In this document: positions 1 through 8,312 of the stretch, in pieces | Numbering within the stretch: position 1 is the first letter of the stretch | How the letters are laid out: every line of letters begins with the position of its first letter | Origin: an uncultured Flavobacteriales bacterium | GTDB taxonomy: Bacteria; Bacteroidota; Bacteroidia; Flavobacteriales_D; Crocinitomicaceae | Direction: 5' to 3' | DNA length: 39,598 nucleotides | NCBI GenBank assembly: GCA_913046365.1 | Contig: CAJWRM010000022.1 | Location: forward strand, 1 to 39,598 | Translations under genes and position numbers: made by a program | The notes under the pieces: generated by a model | Told to the model about the DNA's origin: nothing | What the model saw: only the letters and a program-made list of their open reading frames with translations | Databases searched by the model: none

Positions 1-1898
1 GTTACGGTTACTGTATAATTTTGGCTCGTTGTCGCAGACGTAACAGGATTAGCCGCACTTGCATCATCAAGATCTGTTGATGGTGACCAAGAATAAGTGT
101 ATACAGTCGATGATGCTGGAATTGTCACCGCAGTCGGACTTTGAGTATTTCCTGTAGCAACTGATGAACCTGAAGGATCAACTATTGTCCAAGAAATTTC
201 ACTCGCATAAGATCCACTAGCCCATGTCAATGTGATTGCTGATCCTGGACCAGCACTAAATGTCGTAGATCCAGCTGCACCATTTGCGAGGGTAAATCCT
301 GATACAACTGTTGAACCATCAACAGCAATATCAACAGCCCAACCGTTCCATCCATCACCATAACTATCAACACCATTAAAAGTATAGGTACCAACTTCAT
401 TTGGATCATTAAAAGATCCTGTCAATGCCGTAGATTGTCCCGCACAATGACTGATATCATCATAAGATACTGTAATAGCAGATGGACAAGCAACTGTAAT
501 GTAATCTGTTTTGATTTCAGTATCGGTTCCAGATGCATTCGTTGCGGTCAGAGAAACACTGTAGGTGCCAGCATATCCGAAAGATACACCGATGTTTTGA
601 GAAGATTGGGAACCTGAAACAAGCGATACTCCTGTCATGGGGCTTATTGACCATGACCAACTCGTAGGTGTCTCGGTTGATAAATCTGTAAACGTAATTG
701 ATTCACCAGGGGCGATCGAGGTACTTGAAGCACTAAAGTCCGCAATTGGCGGAGTAGAAGGAGCTGCAGAAGTAGTGAAACCTTGCGCTGAGCAAGAAGT
801 TGCCTCTCCGGCTGCATTGCTCGGTATTACCTGCCAATAATATTCAGTTTCATAATTTAGGCCTGAAGGGGTGTAAGATGTTCCAGCTTGATCATTAGAG
901 ACAAGAGGAAGACCCGAACCAAGAAGCTGAGATAATGTTCCAAAATAAACATCATAAGATGTTGCACTCGAAACTGCATCCCAAGATAAATCTGTTCCAG
1001 TTGACACACCTGTGGCGGCGTTCGCAGGGACTAAATTGGATGCACAAGCTGGAGGTGTGGTCAAATTAACGCATACATTATCTATTGCAATATCACCTGA
1101 CCAACCGTTTGCTGTAGTACCCTGAATAGCGATTGTAACATAATTCCCAGTGTAACTGGATAAGTCAACAGTAGCTGTTTGCCAAGAATTCCCTTGATTA
1201 CCGGTTAAAGACCATACTTGAGTCCCATTAACGACAATAGCTAATGTTCCGATAGAAGTTCCATACATGTGGTAGCTAAAAGTTAAATTATCAGCGAGTA
1301 CACTAGAAAAATCGTAGGCAGCTTGCATACTGTAGGTTACACCATATAAACCAGATGCCTCAGTAAAATAAAAACCAGAACCTCCATCAGCATCAGCTCC
1401 CTGTGGTCCAGTTCCCGAGGACGGTGTTGTACCTGCTCCGGCAACCCATGAAGAACCACCCGAACCATTAGCAAAATCACCTGAAGACTCAGCGAAATTG
1501 TAACAAGTGCTTGATGTGATCGCAGTGCCTGATGGTGGAAGACACGCCTCGTTGTTTAGTGTTGAAGAAGGTATTGCTGCGGGAGGACCCGAGTATACGG
1601 TTGAGCCATCTGGTGCCAAAATAGTAAATGTAATTTCACTATCATAAGAACCCGAATTAAAAGTGAAATCGAGAACATCACCATTAGTAGCGGTATAACT
1701 ATCTGTTCCACTCGAACCAGAACCCAATGTCCATGAAGCAACGGTAGATCCACCTATCGATACTGCGACCGAGGCTCCGTTCCACCCATCACCATATGAG
1801 TCGTTCATTGTGATCGTATAGTCACACTGTGAATTCGCCATCCCGATGGAAGCGAAAAATGTAGAAATTGTAAATATTAATTTGTAGAAATTTTTCAT
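1..1898 (-). CDS. Large secreted multidomain surface protein (probable T9SS cargo), 3' end outside window
   Basis: An open frame runs from an ATG at 1898 to the left edge without a stop (632 codons), so the C-terminus is missing. Residues 1-24 form a signal peptide (MKNFYKLIFTISTFFAS, then GMANSQ). What follows is modular. A first copy of a Gly/Ser-rich domain with the motif DSYGDGWNG starts at residue 33. A MAM/jelly-roll-like segment covers about 125-275. A fibronectin type III-like module (LSWDAVSSATSYDVYFG) covers about 284-372. A PKD module (ADFSASSTSIAPGESITFTD) covers about 381-468. A second DSYGDGWNG domain starts at residue 511, and an SPSTDLDDASAANP-type repeat lies at the edge. This domain mix is typical of Bacteroidota adhesins and enzymes exported by type IX secretion. 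The sorting domain that would prove it lies off the window. No catalytic motif is visible. It is probably co-transcribed with the small gene 24 bases upstream. The domain calls are by eye. Confidence 0.85.
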   Translation of the reverse strand, partial: MKNFYKLIFTISTFFASIGMANSQCDYTITMNDSYGDGWNGASVAVSIGGSTVASWTLGSGSSGTDSYTATNGDVLDFTFNSGSYDSEITFTILAPDGSTVYSGPPAAIPSSTLNNEACLPPSGTAITSSTCYNFAESSGDFANGSGGSSWVAGAGTTPSSGTGPQGADADGGSGFYFTEASGLYGVTYSMQAAYDFSSVLADNLTFSYHMYGTSIGTLAIVVNGTQVWSLTGNQGNSWQTATVDLSSYTGNYVTIAIQGTTANGWSGDIAIDNVCVNLTTPPACASNLVPANAATGVSTGTDLSWDAVSSATSYDVYFGTLSQLLGSGLPLVSNDQAGTSYTPSGLNYETEYYWQVIPSNAAGEATSCSAQGFTTSAAPSTPPIADFSASSTSIAPGESITFTDLSTETPTSWSWSISPMTGVSLVSGSQSSQNIGVSFGYAGTYSVSLTATNASGTDTEIKTDYITVACPSAITVSYDDISHCAGQSTALTGSFNDPNEVGTYTFNGVDSYGDGWNGWAVDIAVDGSTVVSGFTLANGAAGSTTFSAGPGSAITLTWASGSYASEISWTIVDPSGSSVATGNTQSPTAVTIPASSTVYTYSWSPSTDLDDASAANPVTSATTSQNYTVTV

Positions 1899-1922
1899 AC
1901 GCTGTTGTTAATAAGGGTTTTA

Positions 1923-2318
1923 CTATTTAGAGATTTTTAAAAACGCTTCACTCGCGAACTCATAAATTTTGAGAATCTCTGAATAATGCTTTTTGGTTAT
2001 TGAATAGACATTTTCTACCTCATCACCTGAGGCTTTATACAAGAAGAAGTCCGGAATAGAAGGATTGATGTCCTTCACTTCACGGAAATTCTGAATTTCC
2101 TTTTTAATCGCAATGTTTTGCCTTTTCTCAAGAGACCATATTGCGGCACTCAACTCAATTAGTTGATCGCCCAATTGATTTACAGCATCCTTCGTTATGG
2201 GTTTATAGTCTTGATTTTTTTGATTTGAACTATTCGTTTCTGATAATTCAATCTGCCCCATGAGAGAAGAACTAAATATTAGAGAAAAAAATAGAAGTAC
2301 GGAGAAAATTTTAAACAT
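1923..2318 (-). CDS. Hypothetical exported protein, 131 aa
   Basis: I do not recognise this protein. Residues 1-21 form a clear signal peptide (MFKIFSVLLFFSLIFSSS, then LMGQ). There is no lipobox cysteine, so a periplasmic or secreted soluble form is more likely than a lipoprotein. The mature part is polar and probably mostly helical, with charged stretches such as SLEKRQNIAIKKEIQNFREV and a Lys/Glu-rich end. No transmembrane segment follows the signal. It ends 24 bases before the large surface protein on the same strand, so the two may form an operon and act together, but that rests only on position. The start is the first ATG and gives a well-formed signal peptide. Confidence 0.7.
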   Translation of the reverse strand: MFKIFSVLLFFSLIFSSSLMGQIELSETNSSNQKNQDYKPITKDAVNQLGDQLIELSAAIWSLEKRQNIAIKKEIQNFREVKDINPSIPDFFLYKASGDEVENVYSITKKHYSEILKIYEFASEAFLKISK

Positions 2319-2757
2319 AATTTACTTTTTTATAATTTTTATCAAAAGCACAATGTTCAAAAAATAAGGGAGAACAACACACTTTTTATACAACTTATCA
2401 AACATTAAAATACACAAGAGGTCGCTAAATCCTTAGACTATTGAATATATACCCAATACGATTGAACATTCATTATCTCTTGTTGAATATTAAAATTTAT
2501 CAAAAATAATATTAATATTACACTAAAAGAACTCTTTTGTTCTTATAAACTATTGTTTTAGAAAGATATAGCACTTCAAAAGGGAGAAATACTACTTGTT
2601 TGTTGCTTTACGAAGATGAAAAAAGCTTTTTATACAAAAAAGGATTTAGCATAGTAAATTAAAATTTACAGGCAAATATAGAAGATGAACTAAGTATTTA
2701 CTACATGTAAATTAAGTAAAAACACTTAGTGATTACCAACGTTATTTATAGGTTATT
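2319..2757. other. AT-rich intergenic spacer, 439 bp, no gene seen
   Basis: No convincing coding frame or RNA gene is visible. It separates the end of the dcw operon (yqeY) from the exported-protein pair on the same strand. Two octamers on the minus strand fit the Bacteroidota -7 element TAnnTTTG: TATTTTTG at 2509-2502 and TATATTTG at 2680-2673. Neither has a TTG about 19 bases upstream, so a promoter for the downstream pair is probable but not located. A nested inverted repeat at 2689-2730 is listed separately. No U-tract terminator was found after yqeY. Confidence 0.6.
2689..2730. repeat. Nested inverted repeat downstream of yqeY
   Basis: Outer arms ACTAAGT (2689-2695) and ACTTAGT (2724-2730) are exact reverse complements. 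They enclose inner arms ATTTAC (2696-2701) and GTAAAT (2707-2712) around a TACAT loop. The structure lies 28 bases past the yqeY stop. It has no following U-tract on the minus strand, so it may be an RNA 3'-end or processing structure or a protein site. The low G+C weakens the case for a stable hairpin. Confidence 0.4.
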
Positions 2758-3210
2758 TCAGAGCTTTAATAGCTCCTCTCGAACAATGGCTGAAATGATT
2801 TTGCCATCTGCTTTTCCTGCAAGCTTTTTGGTAAGGGACCCCATACATTTTCCCATATCCTGCGGTCCAGATGCACATATAGATTCAATAGTAGATTTCA
2901 CTTCGATACGAATCTCATCTTCGCTTAACATATTGGGTAAAAACTCTTTAATTATGTTGGCTTGATCAAGTTCCTCTTTTGCTAAATCAGGTCTTTTCTG
3001 CTGGACATACAGCTCATAGGTCTCCTTTCTTTGCTTGAATAGCTTCATACATATCTTTAGCACGACATCGTCACCCACATCATTTCCGGACCCTGAGGTA
3101 GCCTCGACCATGATTTTAGATTTGATATCGCGCAGGGCGGATAGGCGAACCTTATCTTTAGCGCGCATGGCATCCTTTATTGCCTGGGTAATTTCGTCTG
3201 AAAACCCCAT
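2758..3210 (-). CDS. yqeY: YqeY-like protein (GatB/YqeY domain)
   Basis: A 150-aa protein of the YqeY family, which resembles the C-terminal helical domain of the GatB amidotransferase subunit. Family features visible are an N-terminal helix with RLSALRDIKSKI, a middle stretch KQRKETYELYVQQKRPDLAKEE and the C-terminal segment GKCMGSLTKKLAGKADGKIISAIV. The length is normal for the family. The cellular role of YqeY is not settled; tRNA-related roles have been suggested by homology. Its ATG overlaps the ftsZ stop codon by one base (TAATG), implying translational coupling. It is the last gene of the dcw operon here, a position I recall as common in Bacteroidota. Confidence 0.9.
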   Translation of the reverse strand: MGFSDEITQAIKDAMRAKDKVRLSALRDIKSKIMVEATSGSGNDVGDDVVLKICMKLFKQRKETYELYVQQKRPDLAKEELDQANIIKEFLPNMLSEDEIRIEVKSTIESICASGPQDMGKCMGSLTKKLAGKADGKIISAIVREELLKL

Positions 3211-4838
3211 TAATCTACGTTGTCGTGTAAAAAACTGTTATCACTCAAATCAGAACCTCCATTCTCATCATCAGATAGCCCAAACCTACTAGGTTTTTCT
3301 TCACTTGGTTTGCTGTTATCTAAGAACAAAGATCTTCTTTTAAAAGCAGGTTCTTTTTCATAATCTGAAATTCCCTCTGCGTTTTTAAGTTTAGCGGTGT
3401 GTTCTTCAATTTTATTCACACGTTCCTCTGTCATTTTCTGATGTTCTTGCGCACTTGGTTTCTCATTAACCTCTTCGTCTTCATCAAGTTGGTGCTTAAC
3501 AACATCTTCCTCAGAAAATAGATCGTGTTGAGTTTCAGCATCATTTAATGCATCTGTCACTATGGTCTCACTAATTTCCCAAGACAAGGGAGTAGATGAT
3601 TCGTGTTCAATCACGGTTTCTTTTGTTTCCTCATCTTCACTTAAATCATGAACTACGAGCTCTTCCGAAGACAGGTCAATAGCGTCTACCATATTAACGG
3701 ACTCAGTAGTCGGATCAACGGTTTTAACAAATGGCTCATCTTCCGCCTCTGCTTTAGAATCTGTTTCTGTTGGACTTACAGGATTTGACAAGGGCTGTTT
3801 GATCTCTTTGACGGATGCATCCTCCAAGGGTATATTGATTCTTTCTGCTGGCTTTCCAAGAGGTACAATTAGATCTTCTGAAGTTGCAAAACCTGTTGCT
3901 ATAATCGTTACAGAAAGTTTATTTCCTAGAGAATCATCACAACCCACACCGAAAATAACATCAGCTGTTGAACCTGCCTCATCCTGAACATAATCGGTAA
4001 TTTCACCCATTTCATCCATGGTAATTTCATTTGAGGAACAATAGCTTATGTTTAGTAAAATATAATTTGCACCAGTAATGTCATTATCATTTAATAAAGG
4101 TGAAGCCAACGCAGCAGTCACGGCTTCCATTGCACGATCTTCGCCTTCTGCTTGTGCCGAACCCATAATGGCATGACCACTATCTCGAAGAACAGTATTG
4201 ACATCATTAAAATCTGTATTGATCAAACCGGTTCTTGAGATAAGTTCCGCGATGCCTTTAGCGGCAACAGTTAAAATATTATCTGCATGTGCAAAAGCAG
4301 CTGTTAAGCCCATGTTTTTTCCGAAATCACGCAGTCTTTCGTTGCTAATAATTAACAAGCTATCTACATTTTGACGCATACGCTCTAATCCAGCTTCAGC
4401 CTGAATACGACGTTTCTTACCTTCAAAATTGAATGGAACCGTGACGATTCCAACAGTAAGTATACCGAGGTCTTTTGCGATTTGCGCAATCACCGGACCA
4501 GCACCTGTTCCAGTTCCGCCACCCATACCCGCGGTTACAAACAGCATTTTAGTGTTCTGACTCAATAGTTCTCGAATATCTTCTAGGTTCTCTAAGGCCG
4601 CATTCTCTCCTACTTCCGGCATCATTCCTGCACCTCGACCTTCGGTGAGTTCTGTTCCTAGTTGAATCTTGTAGGGGACCGGAGAAATATCCAATGCTTG
4701 GCGGTCTGTGTTACAGACAATGAAATCGACACCTTGAATCCCTTGATTAAACATATGATTTACGGCGTTACTTCCGCCTCCCCCTACTCCAATTACTTTA
4801 ATATCGGAGCTGTTTTCCTTTGGTATGTCAAATTGCAT
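3210..4838 (-). CDS. ftsZ: Cell division protein FtsZ
   Basis: Tubulin-like GTPase that polymerises at midcell into the Z ring and recruits the divisome. The 542-aa protein has the N-terminal nucleotide-binding part ([15 protein letters not shown] near 15-29), the tubulin signature GGGTGTG at 106-112 and the T7 synergy loop NTDFND at 207-212. The GTPase core ends near residue 325. An unusually long acidic linker of about 200 residues, rich in Glu, Asp, Ser and Thr, then leads to the terminal peptide SFLHDNVD, the part expected to bind FtsA. Bacteroidota FtsZ proteins often carry such linkers. It follows ftsA after 23 bases and overlaps yqeY by one base. Confidence 0.98.
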   Translation of the reverse strand: MQFDIPKENSSDIKVIGVGGGGSNAVNHMFNQGIQGVDFIVCNTDRQALDISPVPYKIQLGTELTEGRGAGMMPEVGENAALENLEDIRELLSQNTKMLFVTAGMGGGTGTGAGPVIAQIAKDLGILTVGIVTVPFNFEGKKRRIQAEAGLERMRQNVDSLLIISNERLRDFGKNMGLTAAFAHADNILTVAAKGIAELISRTGLINTDFNDVNTVLRDSGHAIMGSAQAEGEDRAMEAVTAALASPLLNDNDITGANYILLNISYCSSNEITMDEMGEITDYVQDEAGSTADVIFGVGCDDSLGNKLSVTIIATGFATSEDLIVPLGKPAERINIPLEDASVKEIKQPLSNPVSPTETDSKAEAEDEPFVKTVDPTTESVNMVDAIDLSSEELVVHDLSEDEETKETVIEHESSTPLSWEISETIVTDALNDAETQHDLFSEEDVVKHQLDEDEEVNEKPSAQEHQKMTEERVNKIEEHTAKLKNAEGISDYEKEPAFKRRSLFLDNSKPSEEKPSRFGLSDDENGGSDLSDNSFLHDNVD

Positions 4839-4861
4839 ATCTATAATTTTAAAGTTTACTA

Positions 4862-6163
4862 TTATTCTTCATCACCTAAGAGATCCTTGACCCCTTTGAG
4901 TACTTTATCAAAAAATTTACCTTTTCTTTCAGGCTCTTCTTCTTCGGTGTCTTCAACAATCCTTGCATTCTTTTCGAATCCTTTTAATACAAGACCAATA
5001 CCTGTAGAATATATTGGACTTGTCAAAGGCTCATCATTAGTATTGGCAAGATGTTCATTAGGGTAACCAATACGCGCATCCATTCCTGTTAAATACTCAA
5101 ATAATTGAGTAAGGTGCTTTAGCTTGGAACCGCCACCTGTAATGACAATACCACCGATGATTTCTTTTGCATATCCTGAATTTTGAATCTCATTATTTAC
5201 CTTTTCAATAATCTCGACCATACGGGCTTCAATTATAGAAGCTAAATTCCGAACTGTAATCTCTTTAGATTTTTGTCCGCGAAGTCCAGGTATACATACT
5301 ACTTCTTTTTCACTGCTTTCTGAAGCCAAAGCACTTCCAAATTTAACCTTGAGCTTTTCAGCATGTCTTTCTAGTATTCTACAACCTTTTTTAATGTCTT
5401 GGGTAACAATGTTTCCACCATACGGTATTACTGCAGTATGTCTAATGATCCCATCATGGAAAATCGCCACATCTGTGGTACCTCCACCAATATCGACAAG
5501 AACAATACCTGCTTCTTTTTCCTCATCACTCAAAACCGCATCAGCTGACGCTATTGGCTCAAGAATTACTTCACTTATTTTAAGTCCTGCACGCTGGACA
5601 CAATTGTATATATTTTTAACGTTACTGACCTGTCCTGTAATAATATGGAAATTTGCCTCCAAACGAACACCTGCCATTCCCACGGGTTCCTTTATACCCT
5701 GCTCACCATCAACATTATATTCTTGAGGAATGACCGTAATAATTTCTTCACCGGGGTTCATTACTAGGTCATACATATTATTTATAAAGGTTGTGATGTC
5801 AGCTTGAGATATTTCCTCCTCTCTATTTTTTCTTGTATAACTATCGCTGGTTTGCATACTTCGAATATGCTGACCAGCAATTCCAACTACAACATGACTT
5901 AGCTTCAAATTACCTTCTTTACAATTCTGTTCTGTATCTTCTATAGCAGCAAGGATAGAATTGATTGTTTGTTCAATATTGGAGACAACTCCTTTTTTTA
6001 CGCCCAAAGATGGACTCTTCCCACGAGAGATAATTTCTATTTTACCGTGATTGTTTTTAACCCCGACAAAACATGCGATTTTTGTGGTCCCAATATCAAG
6101 ACCAACAACAACGGATTTTTTTCCAGATTCAGCTGGCTTTTCTGCAAACGACTTGTCCTTCAT
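4862..6163 (-). CDS. ftsA: Cell division protein FtsA
   Basis: Actin-like ATPase that tethers FtsZ filaments to the inner membrane and signals to the septal synthase. The 433-aa protein shows the actin-fold phosphate loops: VVGLDIGTTKIACFVG near residues 19-34, VLVDIGGGTTDVAIF near 220, and GGIVITGGGSKLKHL near 335. The C-terminus FFDKVLKGVKDLLG is an amphipathic helix suited to membrane binding. The start overlaps the 3' end of ftsQ by 35 bases. No later in-frame start precedes the conserved first loop, so the overlap appears real. It is followed by ftsZ after 23 bases, the usual pairing. Confidence 0.97.
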   Translation of the reverse strand: MKDKSFAEKPAESGKKSVVVGLDIGTTKIACFVGVKNNHGKIEIISRGKSPSLGVKKGVVSNIEQTINSILAAIEDTEQNCKEGNLKLSHVVVGIAGQHIRSMQTSDSYTRKNREEEISQADITTFINNMYDLVMNPGEEIITVIPQEYNVDGEQGIKEPVGMAGVRLEANFHIITGQVSNVKNIYNCVQRAGLKISEVILEPIASADAVLSDEEKEAGIVLVDIGGGTTDVAIFHDGIIRHTAVIPYGGNIVTQDIKKGCRILERHAEKLKVKFGSALASESSEKEVVCIPGLRGQKSKEITVRNLASIIEARMVEIIEKVNNEIQNSGYAKEIIGGIVITGGGSKLKHLTQLFEYLTGMDARIGYPNEHLANTNDEPLTSPIYSTGIGLVLKGFEKNARIVEDTEEEEPERKGKFFDKVLKGVKDLLGDEE

Positions 6164-6926
6164 ATTTTAAACTTATTTCACTGTACTTATTCCATCCCTC
6201 AAACGGCATTGCTTCCTGATAAAACACTTTGAGCCTTTGGAACTTATCCTCTACCTCTTTTACTGATCTTGCCTTGCCAAAAACAATTTTTTGCTTTCCC
6301 ACTACCGGAATCATTATAAACTCATGATTTTCATCGCAATAAACCTGGCCTATTAATGATTGCAGTAAGGGATCCTTACAAACATAATTTGAAATGCGAT
6401 AGATATCATCAAGTAGCTTAATACTTTTCAAGGAGTCGTTGTTGATAATCAAATTGACATTTTCACTATCAATTCTGTCTGGTATCTCACCAGAAAAAAC
6501 GAGTGCCCTAGCGGTATGGATTGATGACCTTCCCATCTTGTTACCATCTGCATCTAAATAGAATGATTTATGACCCTCAGGAAAAATTCTTGCCAAGGGC
6601 TTGATTAATTCTAAGTCTATTGACCACGCACCCTTTAAACCCTTATATACCTGAACATGCCTTACCTCTGGCATCGTATCTAAAGTAGCTTCTGTTTTGA
6701 ATATATCAAGTGATAACACCTCATTCCCTTTTTCAAATATCTGATGTGTTTTCAAACGATTAAGTACTTCTTGATGTGTTAAAAATGTATCCGCTCCAAA
6801 GACCGTTATTTTAATTTCAGGATCATTCAAAGCAACAACCGCCTCTTTCTTGTGTTCAAAAAACAATATGATGGCAACGCCTGTAAAAAGCAAAAACCAG
6901 AGTAAAAATCTCATCCAATTTTTCAT
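6129..6926 (-). CDS. ftsQ: Cell division protein FtsQ/DivIB-like
   Basis: A 265-aa bitopic inner-membrane protein. It has a short cytoplasmic start, one membrane segment at about residues 6-24 (RFLLWFLLFTGVAIILFF), then a periplasmic region with a POTRA-like part (TFLTHQEVLNRLKTHQIFEK) and a beta-rich part. FtsQ links early divisome proteins to FtsW/FtsI through FtsL and its partner. Sequence conservation in this family is low, so the call leans on topology, length and position between murC and ftsA, the standard place. Its ATG overlaps the murC stop (ATGA, 4 bases) and its 3' end overlaps ftsA by 35 bases. Confidence 0.9.
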   Translation of the reverse strand: MKNWMRFLLWFLLFTGVAIILFFEHKKEAVVALNDPEIKITVFGADTFLTHQEVLNRLKTHQIFEKGNEVLSLDIFKTEATLDTMPEVRHVQVYKGLKGAWSIDLELIKPLARIFPEGHKSFYLDADGNKMGRSSIHTARALVFSGEIPDRIDSENVNLIINNDSLKSIKLLDDIYRISNYVCKDPLLQSLIGQVYCDENHEFIMIPVVGKQKIVFGKARSVKEVEDKFQRLKVFYQEAMPFEGWNKYSEISLKYEGQVVCRKAS

Positions 6927-8311
6927 GATATAGCTTCTATGTTTTGGATTAAAATATTTTTCAATGGCTCAACGATTTCTCCAATATCTCCGGCGCCAAT
7001 AGTCACGATCACACCTTTCTTTTTTTGCTTCATTACCTCAAGAACACCCGTAGAACTCAAAACATCTTTATTTTTTAAATTAACCATAGAAAGTAACCAT
7101 TCACTGGAAATCCCTATAATTTCTGGTTCACGAGCCGGATAAATGGGCAAAAGAATAAGAGAATCAAAGCGCGAAAGCTGTTCTGAAAAAGCGTCGCCAA
7201 AATCCCGCGTTCTAGAGTATAAATGTGGTTGAAAAACAGCACTAATTTGCTGATCAGGATACATCATTCTTAATGAATCAATAAGCGATTTGAGCTCTTC
7301 AGGATGGTGCGCATAATCATCAATGTATATTAATTCTGAGGTCTTTATTTGGACATCAAACCTTCTTTTCACACCTTTAAAGGAAGACAATCCATGCTGA
7401 ATTTCGGTCACAGGTAAACCTAGCTGATCGAGCAATGCAATACACGCCAATGCGTTTGAAACATTATGAATACCAGGAAGACCTAGATGAAACTTAACCT
7501 TGCCTGATGATTTAGTATTTACAAAAAATTGCATTTGGCCATCTACATAGGATAGATTAAACGCATTGTAATCCGCTGTATCTGAATCAATACCGTATGA
7601 AACAGATGGGCAAAGTGTGGGTAATGATATTCCCTCTTTTACAATGCACACACCATTTGGATCTATCTTCATAGCATACTGACGAAAGCCATCCTTAAAA
7701 CTAGAAGCATCCCCATAAACGTCGAGATGATCTGGATCCATCGCAGTAACAATACTGGCAAAAGGCGATAAATAAAGAAAAGACCTGTCGAATTCATCGG
7801 CCTCAACAACCACCCATTCTGATTGCTCATTTAGCAATAAATTAGAATTTGTATTCGAGGCTATCCCTCCAAGGAACGCATTGCATTTCCATGGACTTTG
7901 GTCAAGTATATGTGAAAGCATTGCACTCGTTGTAGTTTTACCATGTGTGCCAGCAACACACAAGCCCTTCATGAAGCGAGTGATTAACCCTAAAGCTTCT
8001 GCTCTTTTATAAATTGTGTATCCTTTATCTTTAAGGTATATAAGCTCTTTATGCGCATCAGAAACAGCAGGAGTGTAGATCACTAATGTCTTTTCTGGAG
8101 TAGAAACATAATTTTTCACTTTTTCACCATGATCCTCAAAATGAATGTGACAACCTTCATTCGATAGTGCTTCTGTCAACTCGGATTTAGTTCGATCATA
8201 ACCCGAAACATCTTTTCCATTGGCTTTAAAATACCTTGCTAACGCAGACATACCAATACCGCCTATTCCAATAAAATAGAAATTTGTATAATCTGTCAAT
8301 TTATTTCTCAT
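6923..8311 (-). CDS. murC: UDP-N-acetylmuramate--L-alanine ligase
   Basis: Cytoplasmic Mur ligase that adds L-alanine to UDP-MurNAc using ATP, the first amino-acid step of peptidoglycan precursor synthesis. The 462-aa length is normal. The N-terminal UDP-binding domain begins FIGIGGIGMSALA (13-25). The ATP-binding loop GTHGKTTT is at 121-128. DPDHLDVYGD lies in the central domain, and the C-terminal ligase domain contains DDYAHHPEE and FQPHLYSRT. It begins one base after the murG stop and overlaps ftsQ by 4 bases, so it is tightly coupled within the operon. Confidence 0.98.
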   Translation of the reverse strand: MRNKLTDYTNFYFIGIGGIGMSALARYFKANGKDVSGYDRTKSELTEALSNEGCHIHFEDHGEKVKNYVSTPEKTLVIYTPAVSDAHKELIYLKDKGYTIYKRAEALGLITRFMKGLCVAGTHGKTTTSAMLSHILDQSPWKCNAFLGGIASNTNSNLLLNEQSEWVVVEADEFDRSFLYLSPFASIVTAMDPDHLDVYGDASSFKDGFRQYAMKIDPNGVCIVKEGISLPTLCPSVSYGIDSDTADYNAFNLSYVDGQMQFFVNTKSSGKVKFHLGLPGIHNVSNALACIALLDQLGLPVTEIQHGLSSFKGVKRRFDVQIKTSELIYIDDYAHHPEELKSLIDSLRMMYPDQQISAVFQPHLYSRTRDFGDAFSEQLSRFDSLILLPIYPAREPEIIGISSEWLLSMVNLKNKDVLSSTGVLEVMKQKKKGVIVTIGAGDIGEIVEPLKNILIQNIEAIS

Positions 8312-8312
8312 A

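Noticed and set aside
227-840. Short open frames on both strands (227-409 minus, 435-617 plus, 637-840 plus)
   Set aside because: All lie within the long frame of the surface protein (1-1898, minus), which is open throughout and encodes recognisable modules.
1556-1753. 65-codon minus-strand frame
   Set aside because: Another frame of the same surface-protein gene; low complexity and no family features.
2502-2680. TATTTTTG and TATATTTG on the minus strand as promoters of the exported-protein pair
   Set aside because: Both fit TAnnTTTG but have no TTG 19-21 bases upstream, and such octamers are frequent by chance in AT-rich DNA.
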